Source of the DNA: Flavobacterium luminosum
Lineage (GTDB): Bacteria > Bacteroidota > Bacteroidia > Flavobacteriales > Flavobacteriaceae
DNA length: 64,000 bases
Assembly: GCF_023635005.1 (NCBI RefSeq)
Contig: NZ_JAMLJM010000002.1
Location: 1-64,000 of the forward strand
Direction: 5' to 3'
Positions 36,405 to 45,799 of this stretch are shown piece after piece. Positions within the stretch are counted from its first letter, which is position 1. Each line of letters begins with the position of its first letter. The notes below the pieces were generated by a model. That model was given only the letters and a program-made list of their open reading frames with translations, was not told the DNA's origin and did no database searches. The translations under genes and the position numbers were made by a program.

Positions 36405-36447
36405 AACTGGTAAATTGAATGTCAAATGTAATACAATTTTGTAAATA

Positions 36448-38949
36448 TTATCTGGTTTTAAAGATTTGTTTGATGCTTATATACTTAGCACTTTCGAGAA
36501 TAATCAATATAGAAATTGCTCCAATTAGTGCAGGAATAAAGTGTTGGTATCCTGGGAATTCAAAATTGAAAACACCTTGTAAGAAAGGAATCGTCAGGAT
36601 GAGATATAATGAAATGGTTGCTATTGAAAGAATCATCCACAAAGCCCAATTTTTTTCAGTAATGATAGTAAAGAAGTTTCGGGTTTTAGAAAGATTGGTC
36701 AAAATCAAAAATACATTACCGACAATAAGCGAAGAAAATGCAATAGCTCTGACTTCTCCATCAGTATGTCCTTCCTGTAGAGAAGCAAAATAGACTGCAA
36801 TAGTCATGGCTAATAACAACAATCCTTGAAGTAAACTTGAAACGATTCGTTTCGCACCAAAAAACTGTTCATTAGGATTTCTAGGAGCGCGGTTCATAAT
36901 ATTTTTTTCTTCTTGTTCGTATTCAAAAGCTATGGAACAAACAGGATCGATAATTAATTCTAAAAGCACGATATGCAATGGCATTAACAACAAAGGAAGC
37001 GATGGGAAAAATGCCGGTAATAGTGTTAACCCGATAATAGGAATGTGAATCGCAATGATGTAGGCCATGGCTTTTTGAAGATTATCAAATATTTTTCTTC
37101 CTAAACGAATAGCTGATACGATTGAAGCAAAATTATCATCTAATAATACCAGAGACGAGGCTTCTCTAGCCACGTCGGTTCCCATAATTCCCATGGCAAT
37201 ACCAATGTTTGCAGCTTTTAAAGCTGGAGCATCATTTACTCCGTCTCCTGTCATGGCAACAACTTCCTGATTCGCTTTTAAGGCATTTACGATTCTGAGT
37301 TTTTGCTCCGGTACAACACGGGCAAATACCGTTACGGATTCTATTTTGTTTTTAAGTTCTTCATCGGTTAGGTTTTTAAGTTCCTCACCAGTCATGATTA
37401 CTCCATCATCAGGCAGACCAATTTGAGAAGCAATGCTTTTCGCTGTTGTCGGGAAGTCGCCTGTAATCATGATAACCTTTATACCCGCAGTGTGACAATC
37501 TTTAATGGCTTGCGGTACTTCGGGACGAATAGGATCTTCCAATCCTAATAAACCTTTAAACTGAAGATTGAAATGTGTTTGATTTTCTGGAATTTCTGTT
37601 TCATTTACAGAAGTGGTAGCAACAGCTATGATTCTAAGACCCTTAAGGGCAAAATCTTTAGCGATTTTTAAATGTTTTTCGGTTTCCTCTTCGGATAACT
37701 TACATAAACTAAAAATAGCTTCGGGAGCCCCTTTAGTAGCGACTAAGATCTGATCGGAAGCGTTATCTTTCACTACTCGGGTCATTGCCAGTAATGATTT
37801 AGATATAGGGAATTCTTTCAACAGTTGGAAATCAGAAACCAAACCATTTTCTAATTGACTGTGCGCAACGGTAAAGGCTTTTTCCATTGGGTCTAAAGAA
37901 TTTTCTTGAGAGGCCAAATGCGCCAATTGAATAATTTCTCTGATTTTCGTTTGTTGTTCCGAAAAACTATGTTTAAAAAAAGATTGATTTCCATCATAAA
38001 CAGCCGAAATATCCATCTTGTTTTGGGTAATGGTTCCGGTTTTGTCACTACATAAGACAGTAGCAGATCCCAAAGTTTCTATGGCGGATGGTTTACGGGT
38101 TAAAACTTTCTTTTTAGACAATCGCCAGGCTCCTAAAGCTAAAAAGATGGTCAACACCACCGGGAATTCTTCTGGTAATATAGCCATGGCAGCCGCTAAA
38201 CCATTGAGTAAGGATTGTATAAAATTTCCACGAATCAGATAAAAAGCAACAACAACACTAGCACTAAGAATGGCTCCAACTATGAATAAATTCTTAATTA
38301 AAGATTTCATCTCCTTCTGCATTCTAGTTTCTTCTTGTTCGATGGCAAGCAAGGAACTTCCGATTTTACCAAATTCTGTATTTATTCCTGTGCTCGTAAT
38401 CTCAGCATATCCTTTTCCTTGTACTACTAGAGTTCCGCTGAAAATCAAATGGTTTGTGTTATTAGCTTCTTGTTGTGCTGATTTGTGAACTGGAATAGAT
38501 TCCCCAGTTAGAATTGATTCGTCTATGGTGAGATTGAGGGATTCTAATAAATAACCATCGGCAGGAACTCGATCTCCTTCATTTAGAATAACAATGTCTC
38601 CAGGAACGACTTCACGACCAAAAATACGGGTTTCAACTCCGTCGCGAATAACCAAGGCGCGTGGCGAAGATAAGTTTTTAAGAGTATTAAGTGCTTTTTC
38701 TGTTTTTTGAGATTGATAAAAAGTGATGAATATAATGATGAAAATGGTAGAAAGTAAGATAATACCTTCTCGGATATCACCCAAAATAATATAGAGTATT
38801 CCACAACTGATTAGAAGAATAAACATGGGCTCTTTCACAATGTCTAAAGCAATGTGAAAAATGTTTTTTGGTTTTTCAGAAGGAAGTTCGTTATAACCAA
38901 AAGTATTTAGTTGTTGTGTTACTTCTTTGGTGGAGAGCCCTTTTTTCAT
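36448..38949 (-). CDS. Cation-translocating P-type ATPase (P2-like)
   Basis: An 833-residue ion pump. The N-terminal cation ATPase region comes first, then the actuator motif TGES (148-151), the phosphorylation site SDKTGT with Asp302, the nucleotide-domain KGAPEAIF, and the hinge MTGDGVNDAPALKAANIG. Membrane helices flank these, with four before and between the cytosolic parts and about six after residue 640. The M4 signature is PEEFP (259-263) instead of the PEGLP of SERCA-type calcium pumps, and M6 reads LELIIDPVCSIAFE. Ca2+ or another divalent cation is plausible, but I would not name the ion. Followed after 43 nt by a secreted unknown and a methyltransferase on the same strand. Confidence 0.92.
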   Translation of the reverse strand: MKKGLSTKEVTQQLNTFGYNELPSEKPKNIFHIALDIVKEPMFILLISCGILYIILGDIREGIILLSTIFIIIFITFYQSQKTEKALNTLKNLSSPRALVIRDGVETRIFGREVVPGDIVILNEGDRVPADGYLLESLNLTIDESILTGESIPVHKSAQQEANNTNHLIFSGTLVVQGKGYAEITSTGINTEFGKIGSSLLAIEQEETRMQKEMKSLIKNLFIVGAILSASVVVAFYLIRGNFIQSLLNGLAAAMAILPEEFPVVLTIFLALGAWRLSKKKVLTRKPSAIETLGSATVLCSDKTGTITQNKMDISAVYDGNQSFFKHSFSEQQTKIREIIQLAHLASQENSLDPMEKAFTVAHSQLENGLVSDFQLLKEFPISKSLLAMTRVVKDNASDQILVATKGAPEAIFSLCKLSEEETEKHLKIAKDFALKGLRIIAVATTSVNETEIPENQTHFNLQFKGLLGLEDPIRPEVPQAIKDCHTAGIKVIMITGDFPTTAKSIASQIGLPDDGVIMTGEELKNLTDEELKNKIESVTVFARVVPEQKLRIVNALKANQEVVAMTGDGVNDAPALKAANIGIAMGIMGTDVAREASSLVLLDDNFASIVSAIRLGRKIFDNLQKAMAYIIAIHIPIIGLTLLPAFFPSLPLLLMPLHIVLLELIIDPVCSIAFEYEQEEKNIMNRAPRNPNEQFFGAKRIVSSLLQGLLLLAMTIAVYFASLQEGHTDGEVRAIAFSSLIVGNVFLILTNLSKTRNFFTIITEKNWALWMILSIATISLYLILTIPFLQGVFNFEFPGYQHFIPALIGAISILIILESAKYISIKQIFKTR

Positions 38950-39075
38950 ATTGTGTGTTTCAAAAACAGTTGCTTGTGTAAATATACGAAAGATGTTTGT
39001 CTATAGTGAAAAGGTGTTGTGTTTAATGCGGCTTTGTAGAGGTAGAAAATTTTAGTAGAAGATAAAAATAAAAAA

Positions 39076-39100
39076 TCCCTAACTATAATATAATTAGGGA
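39076..39100 (-). terminator. Terminator of secA
   Basis: TCCCTAA (39076-39082) pairs with TTAGGGA (39094-39100). On the minus strand it is followed by a long T-rich tract (complement of 39062-39075). It lies 39 nt after the secA stop codon. Confidence 0.85.
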
Positions 39101-39138
39101 CTTAAAAATTATTTAATTAAGAGATCAACTCTCAGAAA

Positions 39139-42100
39139 TTATTCCTGAACTAATACCCATTCACCAGAAGCTAATAACGCTTCTGCTTTTTTGTATTTCA
39201 TAGTTTCTGTTTTACCACTTAGAATGTGTTTAATAGTCACATTGTCATTACGGTTAATCTTTGGTTGATCACGAACGATGGTTTCTGTTACTTGTTGTTG
39301 CGTTGGTTGTTGACTTGCTTGCGAAGCTTCGCGGTTTCGCTCTGCTTGTTCTTCCATGTTCAACACTTCGTCTTTAATTTCGTGATACATTTCACGTGAT
39401 GCTTCTTTGGCTTCTTCGATGTTGGTATTTTGTTGTGGTAAATCACCTTTAAATAAGAATGAAATTACTTCTTTATTAATACCATCAAGCATATTTCTAA
39501 ATAAATTGAAAGCTTCAAATTTATAAATCAATAATGGATCTTTTTGCTCGTGAACAGCTAGTTGCACCGATTGTTTCAATTCATCCATTTTGCGTAGGTG
39601 CTTTTTCCAAGCTTCGTCCACAATTGCAAGAGTGATGTTCTTTTCGAAATCCGCAACCAATTGTTTTCCTTGTGTTTCATAAGCCTTTTTCAGATCGGTC
39701 ACTACGTTTAATGTTTTAATTCCGTCAGAGAAAGGAACAATGATTCTTTCGAATTGATTGTTTGGATTTTCATAAACATTTCTAATGATAGGGAAGGCTT
39801 CGTGCGCATCTCTAACATTTTTCTCCTGATAATAGTCAGAAGCAGCTTTATAACATTTACCAGCAATTTCAACGTCGGTTAAACGATTAAAATCAGCTTC
39901 AGTAATTGGAGAAGTTATAGATAAATAGCGAATTAATTCGAATTCAAAGTTTTTAAAGTCTTTGCTTAATTTGTTCTTTTCAGCAATGCTTTCACAAACA
40001 TCGTAAATCATATTCGCAATATCAAGTTTCAAACGTTCACCGTTCAAAGCGTGTCTGCGACGTTTGTAAACAACTTCACGTTGAGAATTCATAACATCAT
40101 CATATTCTAATAGACGTTTACGAACTCCGAAATTGTTCTCTTCTACTTTTTTCTGTGCTCTTTCGATAGATTTGGTCATCATAGAATGCTGAATCACTTC
40201 ACCTTCTTTCAAGCCCATTCTATCCATGATTTTTGCTACACGGTCAGAACCAAACAAACGCATTAGGTTATCTTCCAAAGACACATAGAATTGTGAACTT
40301 CCCGGATCTCCTTGACGACCCGCACGACCACGTAACTGACGATCTACACGACGTGAATCATGACGTTCTGTTCCAATGATAGCTAATCCACCTGCAGCTT
40401 TTACTTCGTCAGTCAATTTAATGTCGGTACCACGACCAGCCATGTTAGTAGCAATAGTTACTACTCCAGGTTTACCAGCTTCGGCAACGATTTGAGCTTC
40501 TTGTTTGTGCATTTTAGCATTTAAAACATTGTGCTGAATGCCACGCATTTTCAACATACGGCTCAATACTTCAGAAATTTCTACCGAAGTTGTACCAATT
40601 AAGACAGGACGACCTTGTGCTACCAATTCTTGGACATCTTCAGCAACGGCATTGAATTTCTCACGAACCGAACGGTAGATTAAATCCTCTTTATCAATAC
40701 GTGAAATACCTCTGTTGGTAGGAATTTCAACAACATCTAACTTGTAAATTTCAAAGAACTCACCCGCTTCAGTTACTGCAGTACCAGTCATACCTGCTAA
40801 TTTGCTGTACATACGGAAGTAATTTTGCAAAGTAATCGTTGCGTAGGTTTGTGTAGCGTCTTTAATTTTTACATTTTCTTTGGCTTCAATAGCTTGGTGT
40901 AATCCATCAGAATAACGACGACCATCCATGATACGACCCGTTTGCTCGTCTACGATTAACACTTCATTGTCCATAATCACATATTCGGTATCTTTTTCGA
41001 ATAGGGTATAGGCTTTTAATAATTGTGTTAATGTATGGATACGCTCACTTTTAACAGTGAAATCTGCAAAAAGTGCCTCTTTTTGTTCAGCTTCTTCTTC
41101 TCTTGAAAGATTTTGTTTTTCGATACGAGCAATTTCGGTACCGATATCAGGAAGGACAAAGAAGTTATCATCAGTGGTTTTAGATAATTCTATGATACCA
41201 CTTTCGGTTAATTCTACCTGATTGTTTTTTTCTTCAATAACAAAATACAATGCTTCGTCTACTTGAGGCATTTTACGGTTGTTATCAGACATGTATTCGT
41301 TTTCTGTCTTTTGAAGAATTTGTTTCACACCTTCTTCAGACAAAAATTTAATTAATGCTTTGTTTTTCGGTAAGGCACGGTGTGCTCTTAATAATTGGAA
41401 TCCACCTTCTTTGGTGTTTCCTTCTTTGATTAATCGTTTGGCTTCTGCTAAAAATCCGTTTGCTAACTGACGTTGGATTCCTACAAGGCTTTCGATTTTT
41501 GGTTTTAATTCATTGAATTCATGACGATCACCATCAGTTACCTGTCCAGAAATAATCAAAGGTGTACGAGCATCATCGATTAATACTGAATCGACCTCAT
41601 CGACAATAGCGAAATTATGTTTGCGTTGTACTAATTCACTAGGCGAATGAGCCATGTTATCTCTCAAGTAATCAAAACCAAATTCGTTATTAGTACCGTA
41701 AGTGATATCTGCTTCGTATGCTTTGCGACGAGCATCGGTATTTGGCTGGTGGTTGTCGATACAATCTACTGTTAAACCATGAAATTCGAAAAGTGGTGCT
41801 TTCCAAGTGCTATCACGTTTTGCCAAGTAGTCGTTCACGGTTACTAAATGTACTCCATTCCCTGTTAAAGCATTTAGATAAAGTGGTAAGGTAGCTACTA
41901 AAGTTTTACCTTCTCCCGTTTGCATTTCTGCAATTTTACCCTGATGCAGTACCACACCACCAATCATCTGTACATCATAGTGGATCATATCCCAGGTCAC
42001 TGTTTTTCCTGCAGCATCCCAAGAGTTTGCCCATACTGCATGGTCTCCTTCTATAGTAATATATGATTTAGAAGCCGATAATTCGCGATCTTTTGGGGTA

Positions 42101-42498
42101 GCGGTTACTCTTACTTGTGTATTTTCTTTAAAACGACGAGCGGTTTCTTTTACCACAGCAAACGCTTCCGGTAGAATTTCATTTAAAGCTTTTTCAGAAA
42201 TATCATAAGCTTCTTTTTCCAACTTATCTATCTCGTTGTAGATATCTTCTCGAGCATCTATGTCGGTAATATTTTCAACTTCGGCTCTTAGGGACGCTAT
42301 TTTGCTGTCTTTTTCGGCACGAGCCTGTTTTATTTTTTCTTTGAATTCGATAGTTTTAGCACGTAATTCATCGTTCGTAAGGGCTATTAAAGCTCCTTCG
42401 AAAGATTTAATTTTTGTGATAATAGGTTGAATGGCTTTAACGTCGTTTTGTGACTTATCGCCTAAAAATACTTTTAATATACTGTTTATGAAACTCAT
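39139..42498 (-). CDS. secA: Preprotein translocase ATPase SecA
   Basis: A 1119-residue SecA that drives export of unfolded proteins through SecYEG. Walker A is in MQTGEGKTLVATLPLYLNAL, the DEAD-like box in VDEVDSVLIDDARTPL, and the helicase-type motifs TNMAGRGTDIKL and GRAGRQGDPGSSQF are intact. Bacteroidota-type insertions make it longer than the E. coli protein (901). The C-terminal zinc-binding CxCx8C(H/C) tail that contacts SecB is absent. Instead the end is NVTIKHILSGKTETMKYKKA and GEWVLVQE, preceded by a Gln-rich linker. Own terminator downstream, and a terminator of the upstream gene precedes its start. Confidence 0.98.
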   Translation of the reverse strand: MSFINSILKVFLGDKSQNDVKAIQPIITKIKSFEGALIALTNDELRAKTIEFKEKIKQARAEKDSKIASLRAEVENITDIDAREDIYNEIDKLEKEAYDISEKALNEILPEAFAVVKETARRFKENTQVRVTATPKDRELSASKSYITIEGDHAVWANSWDAAGKTVTWDMIHYDVQMIGGVVLHQGKIAEMQTGEGKTLVATLPLYLNALTGNGVHLVTVNDYLAKRDSTWKAPLFEFHGLTVDCIDNHQPNTDARRKAYEADITYGTNNEFGFDYLRDNMAHSPSELVQRKHNFAIVDEVDSVLIDDARTPLIISGQVTDGDRHEFNELKPKIESLVGIQRQLANGFLAEAKRLIKEGNTKEGGFQLLRAHRALPKNKALIKFLSEEGVKQILQKTENEYMSDNNRKMPQVDEALYFVIEEKNNQVELTESGIIELSKTTDDNFFVLPDIGTEIARIEKQNLSREEEAEQKEALFADFTVKSERIHTLTQLLKAYTLFEKDTEYVIMDNEVLIVDEQTGRIMDGRRYSDGLHQAIEAKENVKIKDATQTYATITLQNYFRMYSKLAGMTGTAVTEAGEFFEIYKLDVVEIPTNRGISRIDKEDLIYRSVREKFNAVAEDVQELVAQGRPVLIGTTSVEISEVLSRMLKMRGIQHNVLNAKMHKQEAQIVAEAGKPGVVTIATNMAGRGTDIKLTDEVKAAGGLAIIGTERHDSRRVDRQLRGRAGRQGDPGSSQFYVSLEDNLMRLFGSDRVAKIMDRMGLKEGEVIQHSMMTKSIERAQKKVEENNFGVRKRLLEYDDVMNSQREVVYKRRRHALNGERLKLDIANMIYDVCESIAEKNKLSKDFKNFEFELIRYLSITSPITEADFNRLTDVEIAGKCYKAASDYYQEKNVRDAHEAFPIIRNVYENPNNQFERIIVPFSDGIKTLNVVTDLKKAYETQGKQLVADFEKNITLAIVDEAWKKHLRKMDELKQSVQLAVHEQKDPLLIYKFEAFNLFRNMLDGINKEVISFLFKGDLPQQNTNIEEAKEASREMYHEIKDEVLNMEEQAERNREASQASQQPTQQQVTETIVRDQPKINRNDNVTIKHILSGKTETMKYKKAEALLASGEWVLVQE

Positions 42499-42537
42499 AA
42501 CGCGTTTGTTTAAATATGTGTAAAAATAACCAAAAAA

Positions 42538-42556
42538 AAAGCCTCGCGAGAGACTT
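42538..42556 (-). terminator. Terminator of the DUF2795 gene
   Basis: AAGCCTC (42539-42545) and GAGACTT (42550-42556) form a 7-bp stem with one wobble pair and a GCGA loop (TCGC on the minus strand). A run of T follows on the minus strand (A-run at 42532-42540). It begins 19 nt after the stop codon. Confidence 0.85.
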
Positions 42557-42574
42557 TTCTAGTAGGTTTTATGA

Positions 42575-42796
42575 TTAATATTCATCCTCATTCCAAAGAT
42601 AATCTTCGTCTGTTGGATAATCAGGCCAAATCTCTTCCATTGACTCGTAAATCTCTCCTTCATCTTCAATTGATTGAAGGTTTTCTACTACTTCTAGTGG
42701 AGCACCAGTTCTAATAGCATAGTCGATTAATTCGTCTTTCGTAGCCGGCCATGGAGCATCACTTAAATAAGATGCCAATTCTAATGTCCAATACAT
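42575..42796 (-). CDS. DUF2795 domain protein
   Basis: A 73-residue acidic protein: MYWTLELASYLSDAPWPATK, DELIDYAIRTGAPLEVVENL and a tail full of Glu/Asp/Tyr. This is the DUF2795 pattern (a small helical domain with conserved W-P-A-T-K-x-E-L). Function unknown. Widespread in Flavobacteriaceae, usually beside secA or other core genes. Its own terminator separates it from secA. Confidence 0.88.
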   Translation of the reverse strand: MYWTLELASYLSDAPWPATKDELIDYAIRTGAPLEVVENLQSIEDEGEIYESMEEIWPDYPTDEDYLWNEDEY

Positions 42797-42943
42797 CTCT
42801 GTAAAATTTTTAATTTATGCAAAAATAATTTTTCTACTTAAAAAATCAAGTTTTTTTTAATTTATTTTCAATTCTTTTTAAGAACGTTTTTTTATTTGAT
42901 CAGCAGACTAGTTTTTTTAATTATAAAAAAAAATCCCAATACG

Positions 42944-43513
42944 TTATTTTCGGGGAATCCATTGAACCTCGTCAGCTTTGAGGTCATGTGACAACTTTCG
43001 TGCCAAGACAAAAAGATAGTCAGAAAGTCGGTTTAAATACATTAAAACTAACTCTTCTATTGGTTCTAGTTCATTTAAATGGGTGGATAAACGCTCTGCA
43101 CGTCGGCAAACGCAGCGCGCTATATGACAATATGACACAGTGGTGTGTCCTCCGGGTAATACAAAATGCGTCATTGGAGGCAAAGCATTTTCCATAGTAT
43201 CGATTTCATTTTCTAAAAAAGTAATGTCCGATTCGTTTATGCCTAAGTTTTGTAAACGTTTTTCACCGTTTTTTAAGATTTCTTTTTCCGGTGGAGTAGC
43301 CAGAATAGCCCCAACTGTAAACAAACGATCTTGAATTTCAATTAAGACTTTCTGATAAAGTGGATTTATATCCTGATCGCGGATTAGTCCAATATGAGAG
43401 TTTAATTCGTCTACCGTTCCGTAACTTTCAATTCGAATATGGTGTTTTGGGACTCTAGTGCCTCCAAATAATGCTGTGGTGCCTTTGTCTCCAGTTTTGG
43501 TATATACCTTCAT
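42944..43513 (-). CDS. PduO-type cob(I)yrinic acid a,c-diamide adenosyltransferase
   Basis: A 189-residue ATP:cob(I)alamin adenosyltransferase, which forms the Co-C bond of adenosylcobalamin. The ATP-binding N-terminus reads KVYTKTGDKGTTALFGG, followed by YGTVDELNSHIGL. The trimer-interface/active-site end has RCVCRRAERLSTHLNE and MYLNRLSDYLFVLAR. Its product is the cofactor of IcmF, encoded at 15710-19135, so the two gene products probably cooperate though the genes are 24 kb apart. It stands alone on the minus strand. Confidence 0.94.
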   Translation of the reverse strand: MKVYTKTGDKGTTALFGGTRVPKHHIRIESYGTVDELNSHIGLIRDQDINPLYQKVLIEIQDRLFTVGAILATPPEKEILKNGEKRLQNLGINESDITFLENEIDTMENALPPMTHFVLPGGHTTVSYCHIARCVCRRAERLSTHLNELEPIEELVLMYLNRLSDYLFVLARKLSHDLKADEVQWIPRK

Positions 43514-43585
43514 GATATTATTGGTTTACAAAATCAATATTTTGTTCTTAGGGTCAAATAAACAAATTTACGAACAACAAATCAA

Positions 43586-44272
43586 CTATTTTTTTGAGTC
43601 ACTTTCAATGAGTCCGTCGCGGAGACGAATGATTCGATGGGCATGAGCTGCAATGTCTTCTTCGTGAGTTACTAGAATAACCGTATTTCCATTGGCGTGG
43701 ATTTCTCCAAAAAGCTTCATGATTTCAACAGAAGTTTTACTGTCTAGGTTTCCGGTAGGTTCATCTGCCAAAATAATAGAAGGGTGATTAACCAAGGCTC
43801 TAGCAACTGCTACACGCTGGCGTTGTCCTCCTGATAGTTGATTGGGTTGGTGGTCCATTCGGTCCTGTAGCCCCACTTGTGTTAGTACTTCTTTAGCACG
43901 AGCATTTCGTTCGGTTTTGGAGTAGCCAGCATATATCATGGGTAAGGCTACATTGTCTAAAGCAGTAGTTCGTGGTAGTAAATTGAAAGTTTGAAAAACA
44001 AACCCAATTTCTTTATTTCGAATTTCAGCAAGTTCGTCATCTACCATCTGACTGACATCTTTTCCGTTAAGGATGTAAGATCCCGAAGTAGGGGTGTCTA
44101 AACAACCTAAGATATTCATCAAAGTAGATTTTCCGGATCCCGAAGGTCCCATTAAAGCTACATATTCTCCTTTGTCAATCTGTAGATCGATTCCTTTCAA
44201 AACGTTGATGGTTTCATTTCCTAGTTGAAAATCACGTTTGATGTCGGATATTGTTATTAAAGCTTCGCTCAT
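43586..44272 (-). CDS. ABC transporter ATP-binding protein (MacB/LolD type)
   Basis: A 228-residue ATPase. Walker A is [13 protein letters not shown], the Q-loop is [11 protein letters not shown], the signature is [15 protein letters not shown], and Walker B is [14 protein letters not shown], closing with the H-loop VTHEED. The class-specific Gly-Cys in [12 protein letters not shown] fits LolD/MacB/FtsE-type ATPases that power lipoprotein or peptide/antibiotic extrusion. No permease gene is adjacent, so its partner is elsewhere. A TTG at 44284 would add four residues, but ATG at 44272 is preferred. Confidence 0.93.
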   Translation of the reverse strand: MSEALITISDIKRDFQLGNETINVLKGIDLQIDKGEYVALMGPSGSGKSTLMNILGCLDTPTSGSYILNGKDVSQMVDDELAEIRNKEIGFVFQTFNLLPRTTALDNVALPMIYAGYSKTERNARAKEVLTQVGLQDRMDHQPNQLSGGQRQRVAVARALVNHPSIILADEPTGNLDSKTSVEIMKLFGEIHANGNTVILVTHEEDIAAHAHRIIRLRDGLIESDSKK

Positions 44273-44331
44273 TATTTTTTGCAAATGGTACAGCTATAAG
44301 TACATGATATGTGTAATTTGTTACAGTAATT

Positions 44332-44961
44332 TTAGGAGGTGATCTTGTAAATTTCGGTTATTCCTTTGAGTATATCTTTAAAATCGATTTCTAAATCGAT
44401 AAGTTTTCCGGTATGAAGATCGAAAATCCATCCATAAACTGTTAATCCTCTGGTTTGAATTGCTTTTTGAACCTCTGCTGTTTTAATAATATTGATGCAT
44501 TGCTCCTGAACGTTTAGTTCGATTAACCTTCTATAGCGTTCTTCTTCGTTTTCAATGCTGTTAAGTTCCCTTTTGTGAATTCGGTACACATCACGAATGT
44601 TTCTAAGCCATGGGTTTAAAATCCCTAAATCGGATTGTTGCATGGCTGCTTTCACACCTCCGCATCCATAATGCCCACAAACTACAATATGATTTACATG
44701 AAGGTGTTCTACCGCATAATTTATAACTGACATCGAATTGAGATCGGTATTAGGAACCATATTGGCGATGTTGCGATGCACAAATACTTGTCCGGGTTTT
44801 AGTCCCATTAAATCTTCTGCCGAAACCCTACTGTCTGAGCATCCAATGTATAGAAATTCAGGGGTTTGTCCTAAAGAGAGTTGATCAAAATATTGAGGGT
44901 TATTCTCTAGTTTTTGAGCAATCCACTTTTGGTTATTTTCGAAAATTTGTTCTACGTTCAT
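44332..44961 (-). CDS. Beta-class carbonic anhydrase
   Basis: A 209-residue zinc enzyme interconverting CO2 and bicarbonate. The zinc ligands are Cys41 (GCSDSR), His97 and Cys100 (CGHYGCGG), with the Asp43-Arg45 dyad. The remainder, including HRNIANMVPNTDLNSMSVIN and VYGWIFDLHTGKL, is standard for the cytosolic beta class. Together with its neighbours (methyltransferase upstream, 28 nt) it may be co-transcribed, but a shared role is not evident. Confidence 0.96.
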   Translation of the reverse strand: MNVEQIFENNQKWIAQKLENNPQYFDQLSLGQTPEFLYIGCSDSRVSAEDLMGLKPGQVFVHRNIANMVPNTDLNSMSVINYAVEHLHVNHIVVCGHYGCGGVKAAMQQSDLGILNPWLRNIRDVYRIHKRELNSIENEEERYRRLIELNVQEQCINIIKTAEVQKAIQTRGLTVYGWIFDLHTGKLIDLEIDFKDILKGITEIYKITS

Positions 44962-44989
44962 ATAAAGACTTTTTAAAAAATAAAAAAGA

Positions 44990-45799
44990 TTAGGTTCTAA
45001 TAGTAAAATGTTCTTTCTCTTGTTCTTTCCTAAAAAAGACTAATCCCCATTGAAAAGTGTCAATGGTAACAGTCACTTTTGGATGATTTTTGATCTCTTC
45101 CCATGCTTGTTCCATTTCTTTTGACCAGTGAATGTCATCAAAAATCCAAACGGTTTCGTTGGTAATTGTGGGAAGAAGTGATTCAAAATAATGTAAGGTT
45201 GCTTCTTTAGAATGATTGCCATCAAAATAAATCAGTTGATAGTGAGTAGTTGCGAATGAATTCTTCTTCAGATATTCGTTAAATTCCGTGACAACTGATT
45301 GTATATTATCAAGGTGAAATTCTTTAAATTGTTCTTGTGCCTGTCCTGAAGTTTTTGGACAACCTTCTAAAGTAGTGATTTTTGATTTTTGATTTAGCTT
45401 CGCTCTGTTCGTCTCTGACTCGAGTCCCAAAGAAAGAGCCGAAGTAGCTAGTCCTAAAGAAGTTCCTATTTCTAAAATATGTTCGGGTTGAAAATAGCGA
45501 ACAATTCTAAACAACAATTCCGCCTTTTTTACAGAGATACCTGCCGTTTGTGCAATTTTACTGATTTGTCTATTATTCGATTTAAAAACCCTTGAACCGG
45601 CACCAAAATCAGTTACTTCTATAAACTGTTTGTTCCGAAGCAACCTTTTTCGGTATTCTTTTAATGTTTTGTATTCGGAATAAATGGTAGTGTCATAAAA
45701 ACATTTAGTAACCAAATGAAACACAAAGGGAGAATGGACTCCATGTTGATTTTTGGATTGCCAGAGAAAATTCAGATATGATTTTATGAGATGCAACAT
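44990..45799 (-). CDS. Class I SAM-dependent methyltransferase
   Basis: A 269-residue soluble protein. The SAM-binding motif is ILEIGTSLGLATSALSLG (about 113-130). The later LIYFDGNHSKEATLHYFESL and ETVWIFDDIHWS match the methyltransferase_24 / O-methyltransferase-like group. The N-terminal GVHSPFVFHLVTKCFY is a conserved block of a Bacteroidota-specific clade. Substrate unknown. Its ATG directly abuts the stop codon of the ABC-F gene (no bases between), so the two are translated from one message. Confidence 0.88.
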   Translation of the reverse strand: MLHLIKSYLNFLWQSKNQHGVHSPFVFHLVTKCFYDTTIYSEYKTLKEYRKRLLRNKQFIEVTDFGAGSRVFKSNNRQISKIAQTAGISVKKAELLFRIVRYFQPEHILEIGTSLGLATSALSLGLESETNRAKLNQKSKITTLEGCPKTSGQAQEQFKEFHLDNIQSVVTEFNEYLKKNSFATTHYQLIYFDGNHSKEATLHYFESLLPTITNETVWIFDDIHWSKEMEQAWEEIKNHPKVTVTIDTFQWGLVFFRKEQEKEHFTIRT

